64,000 nucleotides of DNA, taken from the NCBI RefSeq assembly GCF_009857435.1, contig NZ_WWCK01000002.1:434001-498000 (forward strand). The letters are read 5' to 3'. Origin of the DNA: Duganella rivi. Its GTDB lineage: Bacteria; Pseudomonadota; Gammaproteobacteria; Burkholderiales; Burkholderiaceae_D. Shown here piece by piece: positions 55,339-63,163 of the stretch; the stretch's first letter is position 1, and each line of letters starts with the position of its first letter. A program made the position numbers and the translations under genes. A model generated the notes under the pieces. It was not told the DNA's origin and searched no databases. It saw only the letters and a list, made by a program, of their open reading frames with translations.

Positions 55339-56355
55339 TCACGCCGCCTTGGCCAGAGCCTGCGGGCCGCTCCACACTTGCTGCGCCACGCGCATCATGT
55401 TGCGGCCGAGGACTAGCTCTACTTCCTTGTCGTTCATGCCGACCTTGCGCAGCGCGGATGGCAGTTCGCGCCATACTTCCGGTGGCGTGAAGCTCGGCGG
55501 ATGGTTTATATCGTAGCCGGCGGAAGCTGGCCACCAGTGCGATGGATCGAAAGCGCCGGGCGGTGTGTCGTCAAGATCCGATTGCTGGAAGCAGATATCC
55601 AAGCCTATGCCGACGTGCTTGACGCCGACGAGATCCGCCACGTAAGCCGCGTGCCGCGCCACATCCTCGGCGCAGGGCTGATCGCTGCCGAGGAAGAAGG
55701 ACAGGCCTGACATGCACACCACGCCGCCAGTGCCGGCGCAAGCGCGTATCTGCTCATCGGTCACGTTGCGGCCGTGCTGCACCAGCGTGTACGGATTGGC
55801 GTGGCTGAAAATCACCGGCTGCGACGAAGCGTTCATGATCTCAAGGCTGCACAAGCGGCCCGTGTGCGAGCAGTCCATCAGGATGCCGTTATCATTCACC
55901 GCCTGCACCATGCGGTGGCCGAGCGGCGTAAGGCCGCGCGCGACGTCATGGCAGCCGTCCGCCACGCTGTTATTGCGGTTGTAGGCGAAGTGAATCTGGC
56001 GCACGCCAAGCTGCGCGTACAACGCCACCATATCCGGCTGATCCAGCAACGGCAGGGCGCCTTCCAAGTCAAAGCTGATCGCCATGCGGCCATCGGCAGC
56101 GGCCTGGATGATATCGTCCACGCTGGACACCAGCACGTAGCGCTCAGGATCGGCGGCGATGGTGGCGCGGTAGCCGGCGATGACCGACATCACCTGCGAC
56201 ACCGGATTCATATCCGCCCCCACGTTGAGCGACACATAATTGACTCCGGCGGCGTGCAGCCGGCGCACTGGCGTAAAGTCGGCTAGCGGGTGTTGCGGCA
56301 GGCAAGCGTGGGCGTCCCAATTGATCATGATCGTCAGCGTGATGGAAAAGCTCAT
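55339..56355 (-). CDS. M19 family dipeptidase with altered metal motif
   Basis: The 338-residue protein has the renal dipeptidase TIM-barrel pattern: bridging Glu in AISFDLEGAL, the second-metal His residues in MDCSHTGRL and VIFSHANPY, and the late Asp in VGIGLDICF. The first motif, normally DGHxD, reads DAHACLP, so the usual metal-binding Asp is replaced by Cys. It lacks a signal peptide and is probably cytoplasmic. Metallo-dipeptidases of this family split dipeptides or similar amides; whether this variant is active is open. ATG 56328 is an alternative start. It faces the D-tartrate dehydratase gene end to end. Confidence 0.85.
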   Translation of the reverse strand: MSFSITLTIMINWDAHACLPQHPLADFTPVRRLHAAGVNYVSLNVGADMNPVSQVMSVIAGYRATIAADPERYVLVSSVDDIIQAAADGRMAISFDLEGALPLLDQPDMVALYAQLGVRQIHFAYNRNNSVADGCHDVARGLTPLGHRMVQAVNDNGILMDCSHTGRLCSLEIMNASSQPVIFSHANPYTLVQHGRNVTDEQIRACAGTGGVVCMSGLSFFLGSDQPCAEDVARHAAYVADLVGVKHVGIGLDICFQQSDLDDTPPGAFDPSHWWPASAGYDINHPPSFTPPEVWRELPSALRKVGMNDKEVELVLGRNMMRVAQQVWSGPQALAKAA

Positions 56356-56436
56356 ATTCCCATGAATCGGCGCGCAGGGTCAAATCTGCGGCATGCTTTA
56401 TACTGGCGGCTTTCACCCGTTTATCCGAAGGCCATC

Positions 56437-57687
56437 ATGTCTTTTTCCACGCTGGGCCTTGCACCCTCGCTGCTTAACGCAATCACCGAAATCGGCTATC
56501 AGGAACCGACACCGATCCAGAGCGCCGCAATTCCTGCCATTCTGCGCGGCGAGGACGTGCTGGGTGCTGCCCAAACCGGCTCCGGCAAGACTGCCGCCTT
56601 CGCGCTACCTCTGCTGCAAGCGCTGCTCGATAAGCGCGGCAGCCATCGCCAGCTGCATGGTTTGATTCTGGTGCCGACGCGCGAACTGGCGTCGCAGGTG
56701 GCGGATTCGATTCGCCTGCTGGTGTCGCATTTGCCGACAACCTTGAAGGTGCAGGTGGTGTTTGGCGGCGTATCGATCAATCCGCAAATGCTGGCGCTGC
56801 GCGGCGGCACGGACATTCTGGTTGCTACGCCGGGCCGTCTGCTGGATTTGATCGAGCATAACGCGGTGAAGATTTCGCAAACGGCCATGCTGGTGCTGGA
56901 TGAGGCAGACCGCCTGCTGGATCTCGGCTTTAGCGAGGAATTGAACCGCATTCTGGAACTGCTGCCTAAGCAGCGCCAGAATTTGTTCTTCTCGGCGACC
57001 TTCCCGCCGGCGGTGCAGAAGCTGGCTGCCAGCATGATGGACAATCCGACGCGCATCGAGGTGGCGTCCGAGCCGTCCAGCAAGCCGGATATTCAGCAGC
57101 GCGCCATCAAGGTGGATGTGCCGCGCCGTACCATGCTGCTCAAGCATCTGATCCTTGAGCATAAGTGGCCTGCGGTGATGGTGTTCGTCGCTACCAAGTA
57201 TGCGTCGGATCATGTGGCGGATAAGTTGAACCGCAATGGTATTCACGCAGCGTCGTTCCACGGCGAGTTGAGTCAGGGGGCGCGTAATGAGACGCTGACT
57301 GATTTCCGTTCCGGCTATCTGCAAGTGCTGGTGGCGACGGATGTGGCGGCGCGCGGTATCGACATTGCGCGCTTGCCGGCAGTGGTGAATTACGATTTGC
57401 CGCGTTCTGCGGTCGATTACACGCACCGTATCGGCCGTACCGGCCGCGCGGGGGAGAGTGGTGTAGCGATCAGCTTTGTGACTGCCGAAGCGGAGCAGCA
57501 TTTCCGCTTGATCGAGAAGCGCCAGGGCGAACGCGTGGCGCGCGAGGTGATTGCCGGCTTTGAGCCGACTGAGACAGCGCCGGTGGTGAGCGCCGTTACC
57601 GATACCGTCAACGGTGGCATCAAGGGCAAGCGCAAGAGCAAGAAGGACAAGCTGCGCGAAGCCGCTGCCGCTGCGGGCGGCGAATAA
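56437..57687 (+). CDS. DEAD-box RNA helicase, RhlE-like
   Basis: The 416-residue ATP-dependent RNA helicase has all core motifs: Q motif (FSTLGLAPSLL to PTPIQ), Walker A AQTGSGKT, PTRELA, DEAD (VLDEAD), SAT, and in the second domain GELSQGARN, ATDVAARGID and HRIGRTGRAG. The C terminus is short and basic (KGKRKSKKDKLRE), as in RhlE-type proteins. It likely remodels RNA in ribosome assembly or decay. ATG 56437 follows GAAGG; a longer reading extends back into the divergent M19 gene and is rejected. Confidence 0.93.
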   Translation: MSFSTLGLAPSLLNAITEIGYQEPTPIQSAAIPAILRGEDVLGAAQTGSGKTAAFALPLLQALLDKRGSHRQLHGLILVPTRELASQVADSIRLLVSHLPTTLKVQVVFGGVSINPQMLALRGGTDILVATPGRLLDLIEHNAVKISQTAMLVLDEADRLLDLGFSEELNRILELLPKQRQNLFFSATFPPAVQKLAASMMDNPTRIEVASEPSSKPDIQQRAIKVDVPRRTMLLKHLILEHKWPAVMVFVATKYASDHVADKLNRNGIHAASFHGELSQGARNETLTDFRSGYLQVLVATDVAARGIDIARLPAVVNYDLPRSAVDYTHRIGRTGRAGESGVAISFVTAEAEQHFRLIEKRQGERVAREVIAGFEPTETAPVVSAVTDTVNGGIKGKRKSKKDKLREAAAAAGGE

Positions 57688-57703
57688 CAACGGTCGCGCG
57701 CGG

Positions 57704-58657
57704 TCAGCCTGCGCCGGCGCGGAACTGGCGGCGGTAGACGGAGGGTGAGGTGCGCAGCACAGCGTGGAAATGCTGGCGCAGCGACAGCGCCGAGCCGAAG
57801 CCCGCTTCCTGCGCCACCACTTCTATCGACACGTCGCTGGTTTCGAGTAATCGCTGTGCATGCGTCACGCGCTGGTTGAGCAGCCATTGCTTGAACGAAG
57901 TGCCGGTCGCATCGCGGAAGTGGCGCGTGAAATTACGTCGGCTCATTGCCGCCCGCGCCGCCAGCGCGTCAATGCTGTGATTGTCCGCCAGGTGCTGATT
58001 CACCCAATTGAGCACCTGCGAGAAGCGGTCATCACTACTGCTGACCGGCACCGGACGCTCGATAAACTGCGCCTGCCCGCCTTGCCGGTGCGGCGCCACC
58101 ACCAGCTGGCGCGCCACGTGATTGGCCGCCTCCGCACCGCATAACTCACGCAGCAGGTGCAGGCAGCAATCCAGTCCCGCCGCCACGCCGGCTGACGTCA
58201 ATATCTCATCATCCACGTACAGTACCTCACGATCTACCGAGATGCTGGGATGGCGTTCGACCAGCATGTCCGCGAATGACCAGTGCGTGGTGGCGCGGCG
58301 GCCGTCTAGCAAGCCCGCCTCCGCCAGCGGAAAGGCGCCTAGACACAAGCCGACAATGCGCGCGCCGCGACGGTGCGCGCGCTTCAACGCATCCAGCAAG
58401 TTAGCCGGAGCAGGCCGGCAATCGTCATGCCACGTCGGCAGGATGACGATATCGGCGCGGCTCAAGGCCTGCAAGCCATGCTGCACGCTGATGTCAAAAC
58501 CACCGGTAGTCCGCAACGGCGACGGATCGCCCGAACAGATTTTCAGCTCAAAGCCTGCATCGCGAAACACCATGCCCGGCACGGACAAGTGGAAGGGCGT
58601 GATGCCGTCAAAGGCAATCACGGCGATTTTGTAGCGATGGGTGGCGGATTTATTCAT
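57704..58657 (-). CDS. GlxA-family AraC-type transcriptional regulator
   Basis: The 317-residue protein joins a DJ-1/PfpI-like domain (residues 8-180; IAVIAFDGITPFHLSVPG, nucleophile-like Cys in GLCLGAFPLAEAG) to an AraC-type double helix-turn-helix (about 220-310; AARAAMSRRNFTRHFRDATG, VAQEAGFGSALSLRQHF). Such regulators control genes for amine, arginine or similar metabolism. It is divergent from the cysteine hydrolase gene, 100 bases away, and probably controls it. ATG 58657 is chosen because the longer reading runs into the shared intergenic region. Confidence 0.9.
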   Translation of the reverse strand: MNKSATHRYKIAVIAFDGITPFHLSVPGMVFRDAGFELKICSGDPSPLRTTGGFDISVQHGLQALSRADIVILPTWHDDCRPAPANLLDALKRAHRRGARIVGLCLGAFPLAEAGLLDGRRATTHWSFADMLVERHPSISVDREVLYVDDEILTSAGVAAGLDCCLHLLRELCGAEAANHVARQLVVAPHRQGGQAQFIERPVPVSSSDDRFSQVLNWVNQHLADNHSIDALAARAAMSRRNFTRHFRDATGTSFKQWLLNQRVTHAQRLLETSDVSIEVVAQEAGFGSALSLRQHFHAVLRTSPSVYRRQFRAGAG

Positions 58658-58757
58658 GGCCCAATTATATCGTTTGTATGCCTTCGGGCCGCTGTTGGCC
58701 GGCCGCAGGGAAGCGCACAATGTCTCTCATCGTAACCCACAACACAGGAGAACTACC

Positions 58758-59366
58758 ATGAAACGCGCCCTGATCGTCATCGACGTACAAAACGAATACT
58801 TCACCGGTAATATGAAGATTGAATATCCGCCAGTGGGTGTGACCCTGCCAAATATCACCCGCGCCATGGATGCCGCGCAAGCTGCCGGGATTCCGGTGGT
58901 CGTGGTGCAGCACGATGCGCCGGAGCAGTCGCCGATCTTCGCTAAAGGCTCGCAGGCGTGGCAAGTGCACGAGGAAGTGGCGAAGCGTCCATCCTCGCAC
59001 TTCATCAACAAGACCTACGCCAGCGTGTTCACTGGCACTGACTTGGGCCAATGGATCGCCGATAACGGCATCGACACCCTGACCATTGTTGGCTACATGA
59101 CGCACAACTGTGATGCGTCCACCATCTACGAGGCCTCGCACAAGGGCCTGTCGGTGGAGTTCTTGTCGGATGCTACCGGCTCGCCGTCGTACGAGAATGC
59201 GGCCGGCAAGGCTAGCGCGGAAGAGATTCACCGCGTTTTCAGCACCGTGTTCCATTCGGGCTTTGCGGCGGTGGCCAGCACTGATGCGTGGCTGGCTGCG
59301 GTAGATGAGGGCAAGGCGCTGGAGCGCGACAATATCTACCTGTCCGTCCAGCGCACCCTGAAATGA
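58758..59366 (+). CDS. Isochorismatase-like cysteine hydrolase
   Basis: The 202-residue enzyme shows the isochorismatase catalytic set: Asp in VIDVQNEYFTG, Lys in HFINKTYASVF and nucleophilic Cys in GYMTHNCDAST. Cysteine hydrolases of this family cleave amides (nicotinamide, ureidoacrylate, carbamoylsarcosine) or isochorismate; the substrate here is unknown. AGGAG precedes ATG 58758. The divergent GlxA-type regulator suggests induction by a nitrogen compound. It ends four bases before the convergent SUI1 gene. Confidence 0.9.
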   Translation: MKRALIVIDVQNEYFTGNMKIEYPPVGVTLPNITRAMDAAQAAGIPVVVVQHDAPEQSPIFAKGSQAWQVHEEVAKRPSSHFINKTYASVFTGTDLGQWIADNGIDTLTIVGYMTHNCDASTIYEASHKGLSVEFLSDATGSPSYENAAGKASAEEIHRVFSTVFHSGFAAVASTDAWLAAVDEGKALERDNIYLSVQRTLK

Positions 59367-59370
59367 AAGC

Positions 59371-59715
59371 TTAACCGCCGACGCGTTTAGGATTGTGGCC
59401 GAGTTTAGTCAACTCGGCCATCACGCGTTCGCAATGGTCGCCCTGGATTTCAAGGACGCCATCTTTGGCGGTGCCGCCGGAGCCGCAGGCAGCGCGCAGT
59501 TGCTTGCCCAGCGCCGCCAGCGCATCGGCATCCAGCGGCAGGCCGCGCACCAGCGTGACGGTTTTACCGCCGCGTCCTTTGGATTCGCGCGAGACTTTGA
59601 TATTGCCATCGCCGACAGGCTTGGCCTTGGCGGCGGCTTTGCAAGCACAGTCGCTGAGCGGCTTGCGGCAGTCAGGGCACATGCGCCCCGTTTCGGTGGA
59701 ATAGACGAGGGCCAT
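59371..59715 (-). CDS. SUI1/eIF1-like translation factor YciH
   Basis: The 114-residue protein contains an N-terminal Cys4-type segment (MCPDCRKPLSDCAC, like a small zinc knuckle) and the SUI1 core with GRGGKTVTLVRGLPLD, LGKQLRAACGSGGTAKDG and IQGDHCERV. Bacterial YciH is an eIF1-like factor that affects initiation fidelity. It is the second gene of a unit with the nucleoside hydrolase, which ends three bases upstream. Confidence 0.92.
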   Translation of the reverse strand: MALVYSTETGRMCPDCRKPLSDCACKAAAKAKPVGDGNIKVSRESKGRGGKTVTLVRGLPLDADALAALGKQLRAACGSGGTAKDGVLEIQGDHCERVMAELTKLGHNPKRVGG

Positions 59716-59718
59716 GGC

Positions 59719-60681
59719 TTAATCCTTCAACAGTCGTGGCATGAAGATTTCAAAGAAGCGTTTCTGGTCTGAGGACAGGCACACCTGGGTGTTTGGGTGG
59801 CCGGTTTGTTCGCGCGTGTAACCGTCGTTGTCGACAACGATGCGTAGCGGTGTGGTTGGGCAGACGGATGGATCGATCAGCCATGCTACCGGCACCACGT
59901 CGAACAGCGACGGCATATTGCTAGACCATGGCTGGTAAGCGTTGATCCATTGATGGTAGAGCAGTGCCAGTTGGTCGGTGACTGCGGATCCGTGGCCGAG
60001 CAGGGCGTTGCGTTCTACTTCATCGAGGCGGATTTGGGTGGAGTCCACCGGCATCATTACGATAGGCACGCCGGAAGTGAATAGTTTTTGCGCGCCAGCG
60101 ATATCGGAGACGATGTTGTATTCCTTGTCGGCTGGGCGCGATGGCACGTATTGCGATTTGCGGTAGCCGCTGCGCACCGAGCCACCCATCATGGCTACTT
60201 GTTTCAGTTTGCCGAAGGTGGCGGCGTCACGCTCGATGGCGGCGCCGATGTTGGTCAGCGGGCCTAGGGCCAGCAGGGTGATTTGGTTCGGCTGGCGCTT
60301 GATTTGGTCGAGCATGAAGCCAACGGCGTCGATCCTGGCCGGCAGTTGGCCGCGCTGGGCGTAGCGGGCTTGCGTGAACGGCTGCGGGTTGCCGGTGGTG
60401 CGGATGCCTTGCGCGACCGGGATTTTGCTGTGGCCTGTTTCGCGCAGCATGCGCTCCAGTAGCTGGGCGCGCAGCGCGGTGTCGCCCCATGCGGTGGTGA
60501 TGCCGATGATTTCTATCTCAGGGCTTTGCAGCAGCAGGGCCAGGGCGAAGGCGTCGTCGATGTCGTCGCCGATGTCCATGTCGACGATGACTTTTTGCGG
60601 CGCGGCTTGCGCGAACACGGCGCATGACAGCGCCAGTATGGAGAATAATCCGCGCAGTGGGCGGGCGAGCGAATAAGCCAT
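59719..60681 (-). CDS. Exported inosine-uridine-type nucleoside hydrolase
   Basis: The 320-residue protein has the calcium-binding Asp cluster KVIVDMDIGDDIDDAFALAL near the N terminus, the LALGPLTNIGAAI loop and MMGGSVRSG, all of the IunH family, which splits ribonucleosides to base and ribose. Unlike cytoplasmic enzymes it begins with a signal peptide (residues 1-27, ending QAA), so it should act in the periplasm on extracellular nucleosides. GAGGA lies before ATG 60681. It is followed by the SUI1 gene. Confidence 0.9.
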   Translation of the reverse strand: MAYSLARPLRGLFSILALSCAVFAQAAPQKVIVDMDIGDDIDDAFALALLLQSPEIEIIGITTAWGDTALRAQLLERMLRETGHSKIPVAQGIRTTGNPQPFTQARYAQRGQLPARIDAVGFMLDQIKRQPNQITLLALGPLTNIGAAIERDAATFGKLKQVAMMGGSVRSGYRKSQYVPSRPADKEYNIVSDIAGAQKLFTSGVPIVMMPVDSTQIRLDEVERNALLGHGSAVTDQLALLYHQWINAYQPWSSNMPSLFDVVPVAWLIDPSVCPTTPLRIVVDNDGYTREQTGHPNTQVCLSSDQKRFFEIFMPRLLKD

Positions 60682-60738
60682 GTAAATCCTCGATGCAGTG
60701 AAGGGAGGATTTTACAGGATGCGCTTATCTAGCTGCCG

Positions 60739-61380
60739 TTAGCTGCCGACCAGTGCGATGCGGCGCTTGATGCGTTGGGCTTCGGCGGTGTCGCCGGCTT
60801 GTTCGGCGCGCATGGCTTGGACGCCTAGCCATGCTAGTAGCGGGCGTCGCCAGCCTTGGGCGGAGGCGGTTTCCACTGCGTCTGCAATGAGTTGAGGCGT
60901 GGCTTTGCCGGCGCGGAGCAGGACGCCGCTGGCGACCAGCCTGGAAAGCGGATCGGCGATAGCTTGAACGGCCGTCGCCGCAGCGACATCGCTGGTCGCC
61001 GCCGCTACCGTCCGGTGCTGCTCGGGCAGCAGGGCATGGTCAGAGGTGCGGCCGGCGAGATAGGCGGCATAGGCTTGGTTGGCGGGGCCGGCGTCTTGGG
61101 CTAGTTTTTCGTAGGCGGGGCAGTCTTCGAAGACGAGCGAGGCGACGCGGGCGGCGCAGTGGATTAGTTCTGCGCGCGCGACCAGTTCCGCTTTGCCGGT
61201 GCTGGCCAAGGCTTCGCGGGCGCGCTTGGTTTCAGCGGCTTCTATACGGGTGTTGCCGGCCATGTAAGCGGCGGTGGCGCGCTCGATTGCGCTTTGTGCG
61301 TTCATTTGCCAATCCGGCGCCGGTGGATTGTTGCCGCAGCCGGCGAGCAGCAACGCTGCGATCACGATGGTCTTCTTCAT
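60739..61380 (-). CDS. Small lipoprotein of the MCE cluster
   Basis: The 213-residue protein has a lipoprotein signal (IVIAALLLAGCGNN, Cys near residue 15) and an all-helical, Ala-rich mature part with two Cys (LIHCAARV and FEDCPAYE). It overlaps the MCE gene by ATGA, so it belongs to the same unit and could be the periplasmic or outer-membrane accessory that such clusters often include. It is not recognisably related to PqiC. Function is inferred from position only. Confidence 0.75.
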   Translation of the reverse strand: MKKTIVIAALLLAGCGNNPPAPDWQMNAQSAIERATAAYMAGNTRIEAAETKRAREALASTGKAELVARAELIHCAARVASLVFEDCPAYEKLAQDAGPANQAYAAYLAGRTSDHALLPEQHRTVAAATSDVAAATAVQAIADPLSRLVASGVLLRAGKATPQLIADAVETASAQGWRRPLLAWLGVQAMRAEQAGDTAEAQRIKRRIALVGS

Positions 61381-62345
61381 GGCAGCTTAATCTCCGTATC
61401 GCGCTTGAACGGCCATTTGCGGTTGATTTCATTGACCAGTTGCTCCACCCGCCGCAAGCTGCTTTCCACTTCGCCGCGCAGCGTGCCCAAATCGGCGGTG
61501 GCTTCCTTGGTGTTGGACGCCACGGCCTGTGCCTCGATCAGCACCGCATCCATCTTCTTGAGCGAGTTGCGTGCATCGGCCAGCAAGCCATTAAGCTGCT
61601 TGATGGTGGCCTGCGCGTCGGTCGCAACGCCTGCTGGGCCGAAGACCCGTTCATCGGCATGGCCGATCAAACTATCCGCCTTCACCGCCAGCGCATTCAC
61701 CGTGATAAGCAGCTTGTTGGCGCGATCCGCCAGTTGCTGTGCGTTTTTGTCATCGCCCGCGATCAGGCCCATTGCACCGTGCGGCCCATTGAGTTTGCCG
61801 GTTACGCCGGCCACATTAGCCAACGACGCTGCCAGCGCCGAATTCTCCGCCGTCAGATCATTCAGGTTTTGCAGCAAATCCTTGGCTGCCGCCAGCAGAC
61901 GCGGAATCTCCGCACCCGGATCGCCGACCAGCAGCGCGCGCGCAGCACCATCTTCCAGCGGCGGATCGGTTGGAATGCCACTAAACGCGCGCAGCTTGGC
62001 GCCGCCTACCAGACCGCGTTCCAGCGTGAAGATGCTGGAACTGCGCAGCCAATGCGCGTCCTTGCGCGGCACGTCCACCACCACGCGCGCCTTGCCCTCC
62101 GGGCTTAATTCGATGCGCCGCACGCGGCCAATGGGGAAGCCGGCAAACGTCACGTCCATGCCGACCACCACACCCTCCGAGTCGTCGGCTTGCAGGATCA
62201 AGGTTTGCGTGGATTCGAATGCGCCGCGCGCGTACAGCAGGTACACCGCCGACCCAAGCACCAGCACCACCATCAACACCAGCAGCAGGGCGGCCTTGAA
62301 TTCGGCGTTACGCACCGGCGCGGCTTCGTTGTTTTGTTCAGTCAT
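61377..62345 (-). CDS. MlaD-like MCE-domain lipid transport protein
   Basis: The 322-residue protein has an N-terminal membrane helix (FKAALLLVLMVVLVLGSAVYLLY), one MCE domain (about residues 45-130; GVVVGMDVTFAGFPIGRVRRIEL, LVGGAKLRAF), and a long helical C-terminal part (140-310) that may form a needle or scaffold with other copies. MCE proteins hand phospholipids between inner and outer membrane. It starts one base after the permease stop. The adjacent lipoprotein overlaps its end. Confidence 0.9.
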   Translation of the reverse strand: MTEQNNEAAPVRNAEFKAALLLVLMVVLVLGSAVYLLYARGAFESTQTLILQADDSEGVVVGMDVTFAGFPIGRVRRIELSPEGKARVVVDVPRKDAHWLRSSSIFTLERGLVGGAKLRAFSGIPTDPPLEDGAARALLVGDPGAEIPRLLAAAKDLLQNLNDLTAENSALAASLANVAGVTGKLNGPHGAMGLIAGDDKNAQQLADRANKLLITVNALAVKADSLIGHADERVFGPAGVATDAQATIKQLNGLLADARNSLKKMDAVLIEAQAVASNTKEATADLGTLRGEVESSLRRVEQLVNEINRKWPFKRDTEIKLP

Positions 62346-62346
62346 A

Positions 62347-63123
62347 TCAGTAGTAATTCCCCATGAGCGAGGCGACTTCGATGAGAAGCATCACGGCAAA
62401 CAGCCGCACCATGTCCGATAGGCCGTTGGACACCTTGCTGCGGCCCGCATAGAAAGAAGACGCCATCGGGATCAAACCCACTGCAAAGCTGAAGAACACA
62501 ATCTTCAGCACCAGAATCAAGGTTACAGCAGGATTGAATACCTGCCCGACCACGCGGGTGTAGCCGGTCAAGGCCCACGGCGTGAAGCCGTAAAGCGACA
62601 AATAAGCGAGGATCAGCGTCGTTACGCAACTGACGGCCGCCAGCATCCACACAGAGAAAATGCCCGCCGCCACACGAGGGAAAAATTCGCGGTGCAGCTC
62701 ATCGATGGTGGCCGCGCCGGAACCACGCCGCTGCGCGAATTCCAACCCCGCTGGCAGGGTAGTGCGCAGGGCGACGAAAGCGGCGGCGGTCAGTGGAATC
62801 AACTCCAGCACAAGCACGCGCACCACCATCTCCAGCGCAAAGCGCGACAGGCCGTAGCTTTGTGAAGTCACCACCACAATGCGTATCAGGACGAGGCTGA
62901 CCAACGCCGACAGCACGCCATACCATGCGAGATTAGGCGCGGTATCGGCCACAAGATGATGTGCGAGGACAGGCCGCTTGTTGCGGGCATAGCTGGACGG
63001 CGTCAACGCCATCGAAAACATCAGCACCGCAAAATGCAGCAGCCGCCACCAGCTATGCAGCCAGGCGGCGGCGCCTAGGTAAAGCCTTTGCAGAATATTC
63101 TGGGTTGGTGCTTGCGTGTCCAT
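62347..63123 (-). CDS. MlaE-like lipid ABC permease
   Basis: The 258-residue inner-membrane protein has about six helices and MlaE features: RRGSGAATIDELHREF in the coupling region and the LILAYLSLYGF and LILVLKIVFFSFAVG segments. It would form the permease of an MCE transporter with the downstream MlaD-like protein. No ABC ATPase gene is present upstream (a LysR gene follows on that side, 40 bases away) or between it and the MCE gene, so the motor subunit must come from elsewhere. Confidence 0.88.
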   Translation of the reverse strand: MDTQAPTQNILQRLYLGAAAWLHSWWRLLHFAVLMFSMALTPSSYARNKRPVLAHHLVADTAPNLAWYGVLSALVSLVLIRIVVVTSQSYGLSRFALEMVVRVLVLELIPLTAAAFVALRTTLPAGLEFAQRRGSGAATIDELHREFFPRVAAGIFSVWMLAAVSCVTTLILAYLSLYGFTPWALTGYTRVVGQVFNPAVTLILVLKIVFFSFAVGLIPMASSFYAGRSKVSNGLSDMVRLFAVMLLIEVASLMGNYY

Positions 63124-63163
63124 GTTGGCATATTAGCACCGGAGTGCGGCCTTGCGGCGTACG

